Shown here: one piece after another, positions 16,609 through 25,335 of the stretch
How the letters are laid out: the number at the start of each line of letters is the position of its first letter
How positions within the stretch are numbered: the first letter of the stretch is position 1
Assembly: GCF_900112425.1 (NCBI RefSeq)
Contig: NZ_FOLP01000026.1
Coordinates: 1-64,000 of the forward strand
Source of the DNA: Variovorax sp. OK212
GTDB taxonomy: Bacteria > Pseudomonadota > Gammaproteobacteria > Burkholderiales > Burkholderiaceae_C
DNA length: 64,000 nucleotides
Direction of reading: 5' to 3'
The notes under the pieces: model-generated
Databases searched by the model: none
Told to the model about the DNA's origin: nothing
The model's input: only the letters and a program-made list of their open reading frames with translations
Translations under genes and position numbers: made by a program

Positions 16609-19122
16609 CTAGTACACGTCCCGGCGGTAGCGGCCCTCGGCGATCAGGTCGTCGAGCGCGGCGCGCCCCAGCATGCGCTCGAGCGCGGCGTCCACGCCGC
16701 CCGCCATGCCGCTCAGGCTGCCGCAGACGAAGAGCACGGCGCCTTCGCCGAGCCAGCGGCGCACGTCGTCGGAAGCTTGATGCAGCAGGTCCTGCACATA
16801 GACGCGTTCGGGCTGGTCGCGCGAGAACGCGAGGTCCGTGCGCTCGATGCGGCCTTGCGCCTGCCACTGCGCGACCTCTTGCGCGAAGAAGGCGTCGTGC
16901 GCGCGCTGCCGCTCGCCGAAGAGCAGCCAGTTGCGGTAATGCCCGCGCTCCACGCGCGCGCGCAGGTGGCCGCGCAGGCCCGCGTAGCCCGAGCCGTTGC
17001 CGATGAAGATGCACGGCCGCGCGTCCGCCACGGGTTCGAAGGTCGGGTTGGCAAGCAGCCGCAGTTGCACGTCGGCCCCCAGCGGCGCATGCGCGGTGAG
17101 CCAGCCCGACACAACACCCAAGCCCGTCAGGCCACCCAAGCCCGCCACGCCCGACGCATGGCGCGCCTGCCGCACCAGCAGCCGCAGGTGTCCCTCGGTC
17201 TGCACCGAGGCAATCGAATAGCGCCGGGCCGCGAGCTCGGGGCCCGGCCGCAGCTCGACCAGCGCACCCGGGTGCCAGCTCGGCAGCTGGCCCTGCTTCG
17301 CGGCGAGTTCGATCTCGTACAGCGGGTGGCCCAGGCTGCCCGGGTTGAGCAGCTTGCGCGCGCAAAGCGTCCACACATCGAACGCGTCCGCATCGGCAGG
17401 CTCCGCGAACGCCACACCGTCCGCACCCGCACCCGCACCCGCACCCGCACTCGCGCCGGCGCCGCGCAGCCCACCCAGCTGCTTGCGCCACAGCGCCAGC
17501 GCACCGGCATCGCCGTCGTCCACCTCGACCATCGGGAACAGCGACTGCGCGCCGGCCGCCACCAGCGCATGGTCCAGCGTGTGGCCGAAGCCGCAGAAGC
17601 GTTCGTAGTGCCGGTCGCCCAGCGCGAGCATTCCATAACGCAGGTGCGACAGCGCCTCGCCGCCCACCTGGGCCAGCCGCTGCGCGAAGCGCCGCGCGGC
17701 GTCGGGTGGGCCGCCTTCGCCGAAGCTGCTGGCAACGATCAGCAGGCGCTGGTGCTCGCGCAACTGCTCGGGGTCGAGCCGCGCCATCGACGCGACGGTC
17801 ACGGGCAGGCCGGCCGATTCGAGCGCGGCGGCGCTGCGCATCGCAATGCCCTCGGCCGTGCCCGACTGGCTGGCGAAAGCGACCAGCACGCGTTCCGGCA
17901 AGGGCGCAGCGGGGTCCGCCGGCCGCGCGTTGCCTTCGAGCGCCGCGCGTGCGGCGCGCACCGCCCGCTTCTTGCGGCGGCGGTCCAGGTACAGCATCCA
18001 GCCCGTGACGGCGAACACCGGCAGCATCAGCGCGGCCAGCGTCATCACGATGCGCCCCGGCAGCCCGAAGTAGGTGCCCATGTGCAGCGGATAGATCGCG
18101 CCCAGGAACAGCCCGCCGGCCGACTTGGCCGCGTGGCGCTCGTCCTGCGCGACTTCGCCGCCGGGCAGGCGCACTGTCATGCGGTTGCGCGCGCGTTCGT
18201 GCGCGGGCACGGTGTCGAGCCAGGTGAACAGCACCGACGGCGCGGCGCCCGTGGGCACGCGCAGGATCACTTCGCTCCAGCCGCCGGTCTCCTGTGCCCG
18301 CCGCTCGAAGGCGGCCCAGGCGGGCGCGACGTCGACCGCGGCGGCATCGTCGCGCGCCATGTTGCGCTCGCGCGGCGCCGGGCGTGCTTGCGGCCCTTGT
18401 TGCGCTTGCTGCGCGGGCACGCGCGGATACCCCGCCATCGCGTCCACGCGGTCGCGCAACGCATCGAAGGACCAGTAGACCCCGGTGGTGGTGAACACCA
18501 CGTACATCACCAGCGCCACGGTGCCCGCCACCGAGTGCAGGCCCCACAGGAACGAGCGCCCCTTGAGTGCCGGGTCGAAGGTGAGCCACGCGCGCCAGTC
18601 GAGCGCGCGGCGCGGCCACCGCAGGTACAGGCCCGACAGCGACAGGAAGAGCAGCCCGATGGCCAGCACGCCGGCCGCCACGCGCCCGGGTTCGCGCGGC
18701 AGCAGCAGCCAGCGGTGCAGCGACTCCACCCATTCGAAGAACTCCGCGCCCTCCAGCGGCGGCAGGGCCGCGCCGGTGTACGGGTCGAGGTACACGGCCT
18801 CGCCGCGCCGCTGGCCCTTGGGCGGCGCGAAGATCACGCGCGCGGCCGCGCCGGGCTCGGCGAACAGCGCGAGCGTGCCGACCTGGCGCTCGGGCCAGGC
18901 TTGCCGCACGGCCGCGAGCAACTGCGGCGGGCTCAGGACCCGCGTGCCTTCCGATGCCTGCACAGGCACATGGCGCCCGTGCGGGTTGATCGCATCGATG
19001 ATCTCCTCGCGAAACGACAGCACCGCACCGCTCAGGCCGATGACGATCAGCACCGTGCCGGCCGTGATGCCGAAAAACCAGTGCAGCTGGAACCAGAACT
19101 GACGCAGCGAGGGAAATTTCAT
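16609..19122 (-). CDS. PepSY membrane domain - flavodoxin - FNR reductase fusion
   Basis: An 837-residue fusion. Residues 1-390 are a PepSY-associated membrane domain with four helices (LRQFWFQLHWFFGITAGTVLIVIGLSGAVLSF at the start). Residues 430-570 form a flavodoxin (VLVAFASQSGTAEGIA), and the rest is a ferredoxin-NADP-reductase-type module ending in GSLSGMAGGVDAAL and RYRRDVY. Such fusions accompany TonB siderophore receptors and are thought to reduce ferric-siderophore at the inner membrane using NADPH. It lies directly after the receptor and an exported protein, all read leftward. Confidence 0.85.
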   Translation of the reverse strand: MKFPSLRQFWFQLHWFFGITAGTVLIVIGLSGAVLSFREEIIDAINPHGRHVPVQASEGTRVLSPPQLLAAVRQAWPERQVGTLALFAEPGAAARVIFAPPKGQRRGEAVYLDPYTGAALPPLEGAEFFEWVESLHRWLLLPREPGRVAAGVLAIGLLFLSLSGLYLRWPRRALDWRAWLTFDPALKGRSFLWGLHSVAGTVALVMYVVFTTTGVYWSFDALRDRVDAMAGYPRVPAQQAQQGPQARPAPRERNMARDDAAAVDVAPAWAAFERRAQETGGWSEVILRVPTGAAPSVLFTWLDTVPAHERARNRMTVRLPGGEVAQDERHAAKSAGGLFLGAIYPLHMGTYFGLPGRIVMTLAALMLPVFAVTGWMLYLDRRRKKRAVRAARAALEGNARPADPAAPLPERVLVAFASQSGTAEGIAMRSAAALESAGLPVTVASMARLDPEQLREHQRLLIVASSFGEGGPPDAARRFAQRLAQVGGEALSHLRYGMLALGDRHYERFCGFGHTLDHALVAAGAQSLFPMVEVDDGDAGALALWRKQLGGLRGAGASAGAGAGAGADGVAFAEPADADAFDVWTLCARKLLNPGSLGHPLYEIELAAKQGQLPSWHPGALVELRPGPELAARRYSIASVQTEGHLRLLVRQARHASGVAGLGGLTGLGVVSGWLTAHAPLGADVQLRLLANPTFEPVADARPCIFIGNGSGYAGLRGHLRARVERGHYRNWLLFGERQRAHDAFFAQEVAQWQAQGRIERTDLAFSRDQPERVYVQDLLHQASDDVRRWLGEGAVLFVCGSLSGMAGGVDAALERMLGRAALDDLIAEGRYRRDVY
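17422..17457. repeat. Hexanucleotide tandem repeat CGCACC in reductase linker
   Basis: Four perfect CGCACC units plus two one-base variants. On the coding strand this reads as an Ala-Gly dipeptide run in the linker between the flavodoxin and reductase modules. Copy-number change would alter linker length without a frameshift. Confidence 0.8.
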
Positions 19123-19135
19123 CGATCGATTGTTT

Positions 19136-19885
19136 TCAGCGGATGCCGGCGGCCCAGTCGACCGCTGCATCGAACAGCAGCCGGCCCGCCGGCGAAAGGT
19201 TGGTGAAGCCCTCGTTGCCGAGGAAGAACATCACGCGGCGCGCGGGCGCGAGCGACTCGTAGTCCATGGTGGCGCCCTTCTCGTAGCCGAAGATCGCCGC
19301 CTTCTCGGGCTGGCCGTACAGCGTGGCGATGGTCGTCGCGCCCAGCCCGGGCTTGCCCCAGCTCATGCCTGCCTGCTTCACGTAGACGTTGGCCACACCG
19401 GCCGGCAGGCCCGCGGCCATGGGGTGCGGCGCATTGACGAGCCACACGTAGCGCTCCTTGGCGGCCTCGCCGAAATCGCTGTCGTGGCGCTTGCCGGTCA
19501 TGGCGAGGTCGTCGAACAGGTCGTTCTCCCAGGTCAGCAGCGGCACCGGCAGCTGGCGCCACGCGGCGCTCACGTCCTTGGCGGCGACGGTGGAAGAGAT
19601 GACGACCAGGTCCGCGCCGGCAGCGCCGGCAGCGCCGGCAGCACCGGCCGCGACGGCAGGTGTGGCCGACTGGTCCTGCAGCGTCACCGCGAAGCCGCGC
19701 GACTCCAGGTGCGCCTTGACCTTCTCGTCGACCGGCAGGCTGGGGCCGTCGCGCTGCACCAGCAGCACGACCTTGCGGCCCTGCCCCGGCAGCTCGGCGG
19801 CCTGGCTGGCGAAGGCCAGAGTACCCGCGGCCAGCAGGACGGCGGCGCGGCGCGTGAGTTGCCTGGATTCGAGGAACTTGCTCAT
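19136..19885 (-). CDS. Exported protein of siderophore locus, ThuA/GATase-like fold possible
   Basis: A 249-residue protein with a signal peptide (LTRRAAVLLAAGTLAFASQAAE). The mature part alternates beta strands and helices (RKVVLLVQRDGPSLPVDEKVKAHLESRGF, ADLVVISSTVAAKDV, RVMFFLGNEGFTNLSPAGRLLFDAAVDWA). The RVMFF..N....LS..G..L.DAAVDW ending resembles ThuA-like and glutamine-amidotransferase-like proteins. An Ala-Gly repeat interrupts it near residue 85. It lies between the receptor and the reductase with only 1-13 nt gaps, so it belongs to the ferric-siderophore operon. Its function is not established. Confidence 0.55.
   Translation of the reverse strand: MSKFLESRQLTRRAAVLLAAGTLAFASQAAELPGQGRKVVLLVQRDGPSLPVDEKVKAHLESRGFAVTLQDQSATPAVAAGAAGAAGAAGADLVVISSTVAAKDVSAAWRQLPVPLLTWENDLFDDLAMTGKRHDSDFGEAAKERYVWLVNAPHPMAAGLPAGVANVYVKQAGMSWGKPGLGATTIATLYGQPEKAAIFGYEKGATMDYESLAPARRVMFFLGNEGFTNLSPAGRLLFDAAVDWAAGIR
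19616..19642. repeat. 9-bp tandem repeat GCCGGCAGC, three copies
   Basis: Three perfect units followed by a diverged fourth. On the coding strand they give the Gly-Ala-Ala repeat in the exported protein. Confidence 0.75.
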
Positions 19886-19886
19886 C

Positions 19887-22385
19887 CTAGAACTCGAAGG
19901 TGGTGAGGACGGAAACCTGCCGCGCGTCGCCCACCGAGATGAAGTAGCTGTTCACGGCAGACGGGTAGTAGGTCTTGTCGAACAGGTTCTTCACGTTCAG
20001 CTGGAACTTCACCTTCTTGCCGTACAGGCGCGTGTCGTAGGTGGCGAAGGCATCGACCGTGGTGTAGCCCGGCAGCACGAAGCTGTTGGCCGAATCGCCC
20101 GCGCGCTTGCCCACGTGGTGCGCGCCCGCGCCCAGGCGCAGCCGGCCCTCCCCACCGAACACCTGGCCGAAGTCGTACACGGCCGAAAGCGACGCCGTCT
20201 GGCGCGCCACGTTCCACAGCCGGTTGCCCGCGTACAGCGGGTCCTCGGTGGTCTTGGCGTCGATGTAGGCGTAGCTCGCAATGGCGCTCCAGTTCTTGCT
20301 CAGCTGGCCCGCCACGTCCACCTCGAGGCCGCGCGAACGCGCCGCGCCCGAGGTGCGCCAGTCGGTGAGCTTGGTCGTGTCGTTGAACTGCGAGACCAGC
20401 ACGTTCTTCTTGTGGATGTCGAACAGCGCCACGGTGCCGGTCAGCCCGCCGGGCATGTCGAGCTTGGCGCCGACTTCCCACGACTTGGCCTCCTCGGGCT
20501 TCACCGACGCATCGAGCACGTAGCCGCTGGACAGCGGCGCAATGGTCGAGGCGGGCTTCAGCGACTGGGTGTAGCTGCCGTAGAACGACACGGTGTCGCT
20601 CAGCTTGTAGATCAGCCCCACGCGCGGCAGCACCTTGGAACCGTCGGTGTCGGTGTTGACCTTGAACGGGCGCCCGCGTCCCGCCAGCTGCGTCCAGGCC
20701 TGGTAGCGCAATGCGGCCACCGCGATCCAACGGTCGCTCAGGTGAATGGAGTCCTGGAAGAACAGCGACTGGTTGTGCAGCCGGTCGGTCTGGTCGCTGT
20801 CGCTGGCCGACACGGTGCCCGACGGCGCCTCGAGGCCGTACACCGGCAGCAGGTAGCTGAAGGTGCGCGTGGTGGCCTGGCGCAGCAGGTCGGCGCGGTA
20901 GATCTTGCGGTACTCGGCGTCCCAGCCGAACTGCAGGTCGTGACGCATGCCGCCCAGCTCGAGCGTGCCGTCCATGTAGGCGGTGGCGTAGCTGTCGGTG
21001 CTCAGCGCGCCGTGCGTGGCGTCGTTGCTGCGCGTGAGGGTGCCGCGCGTGGTGTTGATGCCGTTCACGCGCAGCTGGTTGGCGTCGTAGGTCTCGCGGT
21101 TGTAGCTGAGGTTCACGTGGCCGGCCCAGCCGCCGCCGAACTGGTGGTCGACCGACAGCTGGCCCAGGTGGGTCTCGCCGCGCATCTCGTTGAAGGGTTC
21201 GTCCAGGCGCTGCGTCTTGGGCAGCGCGAGCGGGCGCTGGGTGCGCGGGTCGAGCGCGGTGCCACGGTCGAAGGGCGTGGTGTATTTGCGGTACTCGTAC
21301 CAGAGCACGGCCTGCGTGTCGTCGCCGTACCAGGCGAGCGACGGCGCCACCAGCGTCTCGCGGTGCGTGCCGAAGTTGCGCCAGTAGTCCTCGTTCACGT
21401 GGTCGACGATCAGCCGGTAGGCCAGGCCGTTCTCGCCGATCGGACCGGTGGTGTCGAGCGTGGCGCCGCCGCCGTCGCGTCCGCCCGCATAGCCCGAGCC
21501 CAGCAGCGACAGCGAGGTGCGCTGGCGCAGCTGCGGCTTCTTGCTGACCACGTTGATCACGCCGCCCGGGTCCATCAGTCCGTAGAGCAGCGACGACGGG
21601 CCCTTGAGCACTTCCACGCTCTCGGCCGCCGCGTTCATGCCGCGGCCCTGCACCAGCGGCATGCCGTTGTGCATGATCGAGCCGTCGCGGTTGCCGCCGA
21701 AGCCGCGCTTCATGATGGTGTCCTGCGTGCTGGCCAGGGTGTTGCCCTGGTTGATGCCGCTGACGTTGGCGAGCGCGTCGTCGATGTTGCGCGGGCGCTG
21801 GTCGCGAATGACCTGCGCCGGCACCACGTTCACCACCTGCGGGATCTCCAGCACCGGCGCCGTGGTGCGCAGCGTCGAGGCGTCGGGCGTGGGCTGGTAG
21901 CGGTCGTCGGCATCGGCGGGCGCCGGGGCCGCGCGGGCCACCACGCGCACCGCGGGCAGCGTGCCGTCGGCATCGTCCATGTCGGCGGCGGCCGCGGCCG
22001 CAACTGGGCCCGGGCCCGCCTTGCGCAGCGTGAACTCGCCCGCGCCGCCCTCCACCGCCTCCAGCCCCGTGCCCGACAGCAGCGCGGCGAAGCCGGCGCG
22101 CACCGTGTAGCTGCCTTGCAGGCCGGTCGACTTCAGGTCCTTCGTGCTCGCGGGGTCGAACGACAGCGCCACGCCCGCGGCCGCGGCGAAGCGCCCGAGC
22201 ACCGCGGCCAGCGGGCCGGCGTCGATGCGGTAGGCGCGCGGGGCCGTGGTCTGCGCGGAGGCTGCTGAAGCCACTGCGGCAGGCTCAGCGGCCGTCGCCG
22301 CGAGCGGCATCGCGAGCATGGCCGCCAGCAGGCACAGCGCCTTGCGAACAGGGGTGAGGGAAGCGGGGGACGGCGGCACGTGCAT
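19887..22385 (-). CDS. TonB-dependent siderophore receptor with STN signalling domain
   Basis: An 832-residue outer-membrane receptor from ATG 22385, chosen because AAGGA lies 8 nt upstream; an ATG at 22403 has none. After the signal peptide come an STN domain (about 45-130, YRIDAGPLAAVLGRFAAAAGVALSF), a plug (VPAQVIRDQRPRNIDDALANVSGI, MDPGGVINVVSKKP) and a 22-strand barrel ending in aromatic VSVLTTFEF. The STN domain interacts with a FecR protein, and the adjacent fecI/fecR pair makes this a FecA-like transducer. The siderophore is not predictable; related receptors bind catecholates or hydroxamates. Confidence 0.92.
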   Translation of the reverse strand: MHVPPSPASLTPVRKALCLLAAMLAMPLAATAAEPAAVASAASAQTTAPRAYRIDAGPLAAVLGRFAAAAGVALSFDPASTKDLKSTGLQGSYTVRAGFAALLSGTGLEAVEGGAGEFTLRKAGPGPVAAAAAADMDDADGTLPAVRVVARAAPAPADADDRYQPTPDASTLRTTAPVLEIPQVVNVVPAQVIRDQRPRNIDDALANVSGINQGNTLASTQDTIMKRGFGGNRDGSIMHNGMPLVQGRGMNAAAESVEVLKGPSSLLYGLMDPGGVINVVSKKPQLRQRTSLSLLGSGYAGGRDGGGATLDTTGPIGENGLAYRLIVDHVNEDYWRNFGTHRETLVAPSLAWYGDDTQAVLWYEYRKYTTPFDRGTALDPRTQRPLALPKTQRLDEPFNEMRGETHLGQLSVDHQFGGGWAGHVNLSYNRETYDANQLRVNGINTTRGTLTRSNDATHGALSTDSYATAYMDGTLELGGMRHDLQFGWDAEYRKIYRADLLRQATTRTFSYLLPVYGLEAPSGTVSASDSDQTDRLHNQSLFFQDSIHLSDRWIAVAALRYQAWTQLAGRGRPFKVNTDTDGSKVLPRVGLIYKLSDTVSFYGSYTQSLKPASTIAPLSSGYVLDASVKPEEAKSWEVGAKLDMPGGLTGTVALFDIHKKNVLVSQFNDTTKLTDWRTSGAARSRGLEVDVAGQLSKNWSAIASYAYIDAKTTEDPLYAGNRLWNVARQTASLSAVYDFGQVFGGEGRLRLGAGAHHVGKRAGDSANSFVLPGYTTVDAFATYDTRLYGKKVKFQLNVKNLFDKTYYPSAVNSYFISVGDARQVSVLTTFEF

Positions 22386-22566
22386 TCGAGGTTCCTTCGG
22401 CATGGATGGCTGGCCACGGCGTTTGCCATGGCTCTATGGGGTAGGCCGAACGAAACCGGAAAAGATGAAGGAAGCGGTGAAAGAAAGAATGAAAAAAATG
22501 GCCGGGCGCGAAGAAACGCGATGGGAACAACGAATGGAAGGCGGCAGGTAGCAAACGGCGCCGCGC

Positions 22567-23574
22567 TCAGGCCGGCACCAGCGACACCCAGTAGCGCGTC
22601 ATGCCCACGCGGCGCACCGGGAACGCCCGCGTGAGCACGGCCAGCGCCTTGTCGGTGTCGTCCAGCGGGAACGCGCCCGACACCCGGATGTCCGCCACCG
22701 CCGGGTCGCAGCCGAGGTGGCCGCGCCGGTAGCGCGACAGCTCGGCCAGCACGTCCGCGAGCCGCCGGTCGTTGACCACCAGGCTGCCCTGCGCCCAGTC
22801 GGCCGCGCCGGCGTCGGCCTCGCGCGGCTCGCCGACGCCGTCGCCGCCGAAGAACACCTGCTGGCCCGCGCGCAGCGTCACGACCTGGCCGGGGCGTTGC
22901 GCGGCGCGGATCTCGACCGCGTCTTCCAGCACCGTCACGGCCGTGCGCTCGCCCAGCGTGCGCACGGTGAAGCGCGTGCCCAGCGCGAGGATGCGGCCCT
23001 GCGCCGTCTCGACCATGAAGGGGCGCGCGTCCTTCACGCCATGGGCGATGCCGGCGCGCGGCTTGGCGGTCTCGACGAGGATCTCGCCCTCGCGCAGCGT
23101 GACCAGCCGGCGCGAAGCGTCCATCGACACGTCCGCCGAAGTGCGCGTGTTCAGCATCAGCCGCGAGCCGTCGGCCAGCGTGACCGCGCGTTGCTCGCCG
23201 GTGCCGGTGCGGTAGTCGGCCAGCCACGTGCGCCAGCCGCCGTCGTTGCCCGCCACCTGCCACGACAGGCAGGCCAGCGAACCGCCCGAGGCCAGCATCG
23301 CGATGCCGCGCAGCATGCGGCGCCGCTCGGGCTGCGCGGCACGCAGCGTGGGCGCGGCGATGTGGCCCGGCACGCGCTGCAAGGTCGCCTGCATCGCGGC
23401 GAGCCGCTGCCAGGCGCGCTGGTGCGCGGGGTGGGCGCGGTGCCAGCGGTTCCAGTCGTCGCGGTCGATGTCGGTCGCCTCGCCGGAGCACAGGCGCGCA
23501 TACCAGGCGATCGCGTGGCGGCGCACCTCGGCCTCTTCCGGCGCTTTCAGCGCGATGGGGAGGGCGGACTTCAC
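22567..23574 (-). CDS. FecR-family anti-sigma/sigma regulator
   Basis: A 335-residue inner-membrane regulator. The N-terminal DUF4880 region (RRHAIAWYARLCSGEATDIDRDDWNRWHRAHPAHQRAWQRL) binds the sigma factor, one transmembrane helix follows near residue 95, and the periplasmic FecR domain contains TGTGEQRAVTLADGSRLMLNTRT and ILALGTRFTV. The C-terminal domain contacts the receptor's STN domain. The GTG start at 23574 overlaps the sigma-factor stop as GTGA, so translation is coupled. Confidence 0.9.
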   Translation of the reverse strand: MKSALPIALKAPEEAEVRRHAIAWYARLCSGEATDIDRDDWNRWHRAHPAHQRAWQRLAAMQATLQRVPGHIAAPTLRAAQPERRRMLRGIAMLASGGSLACLSWQVAGNDGGWRTWLADYRTGTGEQRAVTLADGSRLMLNTRTSADVSMDASRRLVTLREGEILVETAKPRAGIAHGVKDARPFMVETAQGRILALGTRFTVRTLGERTAVTVLEDAVEIRAAQRPGQVVTLRAGQQVFFGGDGVGEPREADAGAADWAQGSLVVNDRRLADVLAELSRYRRGHLGCDPAVADIRVSGAFPLDDTDKALAVLTRAFPVRRVGMTRYWVSLVPA

Positions 23575-24077
23575 GGCGCGATCAGGTAGCAATGCTCGAG
23601 CGCCTTGAGCATGTAGTTGTTGACCGTGCGCACCGACACCTTCAACTGCGCGGCGATTTCCTTGTACGTCAGCCCGTCGAGTTGCGACAGGAGGAAGGCC
23701 TGGCGCACCGGCGGCTTCATGCCGTCGAGCATCGCGTCGATGGCGCCCAGCGCCTCCAGCACCAGCGCGCGCTCCTCGGGCGAGGGCGTGAGCGGTTCGG
23801 GCAGCGCGGCGAGCGTGTCGAGGTAGGCACGTTCGAGCGCCCTGCGCCGGTGGAAGTCGACCACCAGCCCATGCGCGATGGTCGCAAGGTACGCACGCGG
23901 CTCGGCCGCGGTCACCGGCTGCGGCTTGCTCAGGACGCGAACGAAGGTGTCGTGCGCCAGGTCGGCCGCGTTGTGCGAGCACCCGAGCTTCTTGCGCAGC
24001 CAGCCGTGCAGCCACCCGTGGTGAGTGCTGTAAAGCGATTGCACCTGGTGCTGCAACACGACATCGGCGGCCGGCAT
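23571..24077 (-). CDS. FecI-like ECF sigma factor
   Basis: A 168-residue ECF sigma factor from ATG 24077; GGAGA lies 5-6 nt upstream. A GTG at 24113 would add 12 residues but has no such site. Region 2 has AADLAHDTFVRVL and RAYLATIAHGLVVDFHRRRALERAYLD; region 4 has PPVRQAFLLSQLDGLTYKEIAAQLKVSVRTVNNYM. In the FecIRA model, iron-siderophore binding to the receptor releases this factor to transcribe the receptor operon. A Fur-like site precedes it. Confidence 0.9.
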   Translation of the reverse strand: MPAADVVLQHQVQSLYSTHHGWLHGWLRKKLGCSHNAADLAHDTFVRVLSKPQPVTAAEPRAYLATIAHGLVVDFHRRRALERAYLDTLAALPEPLTPSPEERALVLEALGAIDAMLDGMKPPVRQAFLLSQLDGLTYKEIAAQLKVSVRTVNNYMLKALEHCYLIAP

Positions 24078-24115
24078 GGGTTCTCCACGCAGCGGCGGGC
24101 GCTGCGCTTTCACTT

Positions 24116-24138
24116 AATAAGAATGGTTCTCAATTCTA
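24116..24138 (-). promoter_or_regulatory. Fur box-like sequence upstream of fecI
   Basis: On the leftward strand the region contains TTGAGAACCATTCTTA, close to the GAGAAnnATTCTC core seen in Fur targets, about 40 nt before the fecI start. A Fur-controlled sigma factor is the standard arrangement for iron-starvation signalling. No score was computed. Confidence 0.6.
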
Positions 24139-24492
24139 GGCGAATCAGCAGAAACCCTGCCGTCGCGTTTTGCCCACGGCCGAAGGCGCCGCGTCCGTTA
24201 CATCCGGCGTGCGGCGAACGAGCCACAACAGTGACTTGTTTTGACAATCGTGAAAAACGTCGCAACCGGGAAGGGTCGTTGCGGCCGGCGGGGCTCGCGG
24301 CGGTCAACCGCGATTCCAGGGCTCCGTTGGCCATCCATGCACGTGTTTCCGTGCGCCCCCGAGGAGCTGACCTGTGCCCGCGCCGGTCGGCTCAAAACAG
24401 CGCGAGATGTAGCGTCGTGTAATTTCTTCGCACACACGCATGACCCTTGCGCCTACAAGAAAGCGCTTGCCCACGTGGAAAACTCGACGCCC
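24139..24492. other. 354-bp intergenic region upstream of fecI and a small gene
   Basis: No gene is supported in the interval. TTGTTTTGACAATCG around 24237 is a short inverted repeat, TTGT-TTTG-ACAA, with a promoter-like TTGACA in it, and there is AT-richer sequence near 24225-24260. The rightward small gene at 24493 presumably uses a promoter here. I see no terminator. Confidence 0.4.
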
Positions 24493-24714
24493 ATGGTGGA
24501 GACACAAAACCTGGACCCGAACGGCCTCTCGGCCCTGGCCGCCGAATGGCGCCGGCGCGCATTGCGCGGCGACGAGAACGCCCGCGGCATCGCGCATGCG
24601 CTCGAGGTAGAGGTGCGGCGCATCACCGGTGCGCGGCCCGCGCCCGTGCATGAGCTCGACACCCGCCACCTCGCGTTGCGCGAGGCTCCCCGCCCTTGGT
24701 GGAAGCGCTGGTAG
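24493..24714 (+). CDS. Hypothetical 73-residue protein
   Basis: A small basic protein starting MVETQNLDPNGLSALAAEWRRR and ending in PRPWWKRW. The N-terminal half is predicted to be helical. I do not recognise a family. A GTG at 24475 is an alternative start in the same frame. The high third-position GC matches the neighbouring genes, which supports coding. Confidence 0.5.
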   Translation: MVETQNLDPNGLSALAAEWRRRALRGDENARGIAHALEVEVRRITGARPAPVHELDTRHLALREAPRPWWKRW

Positions 24715-24744
24715 GCCGGCGCCCTCTTCTCTTTCCCTCTCTCG

Positions 24745-25185
24745 TCAGTCGTCGACGCCTTCGAGCGACCGCGCATACAGCGCCGCCTCGGCCGGCGTCA
24801 TCGCATCTTCGAGCGCCGCAAGCTCGACACGCTCGAAGTCATGCGCGATCCACTCGAACATGTGCGAGCGCGGCATGTGCGCCAGGTCTTCCCCGTCGCA
24901 CCAGGGCTGCAGCCTCGCAGTCGCGCTGCTCAGCAGGAACCGCAGGTACAGCGCCCGCGCGATGCGAACCGCCGCAGCCCTCTCGGGGTCTTCCAGTGCA
25001 TCACGGCAAGCCAGCAACTGCCGCTCGCATCGCGCGAGCCGTTCGCGCGCGTCGGCGCTGCGGTGCGTGCCGACATCGATCACCCGGCACCGCGTGTCTT
25101 CCATTCGATGGAATTCGCACAGCACCCGGGCGTAGGCATGCTGCTGGAGGAGGAGAAGCGCCCGGTCGAGAAAGCTGTCTTGCAT
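24745..25185 (-). CDS. Hypothetical 146-residue protein
   Basis: Soluble and mostly helical, starting MQDSFLDRALLLLQQHAYARVLCEFHRMEDTRC and rich in Arg, Ala and Glu. Cysteines occur at C22, C33, C53 and C60 (approximate). No recognised domain. It is convergent with the small gene at 24493 and divergent from the SMP-30 gene at 25336. Confidence 0.5.
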   Translation of the reverse strand: MQDSFLDRALLLLQQHAYARVLCEFHRMEDTRCRVIDVGTHRSADARERLARCERQLLACRDALEDPERAAAVRIARALYLRFLLSSATARLQPWCDGEDLAHMPRSHMFEWIAHDFERVELAALEDAMTPAEAALYARSLEGVDD

Positions 25186-25335
25186 GGTTCGACCATCTGA
25201 CGGCGGCTCGCCGTGGCGCAGGCGTAGGACTTGAAGCAGAAAAGGCGCGCGATGCGCCCCACGCCGGCACGCCCGGTGCAAACTGGCGCCTCCCCTCCAG
25301 GCGCTTCCCCGCCTGCGCTCATTGAAGGAGCTCCG

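Noticed and set aside
19458..22268. A 936-codon plus-strand frame over the TonB receptor
   Set aside because: It is antisense to a receptor with strong family motifs and contains no domain of its own.
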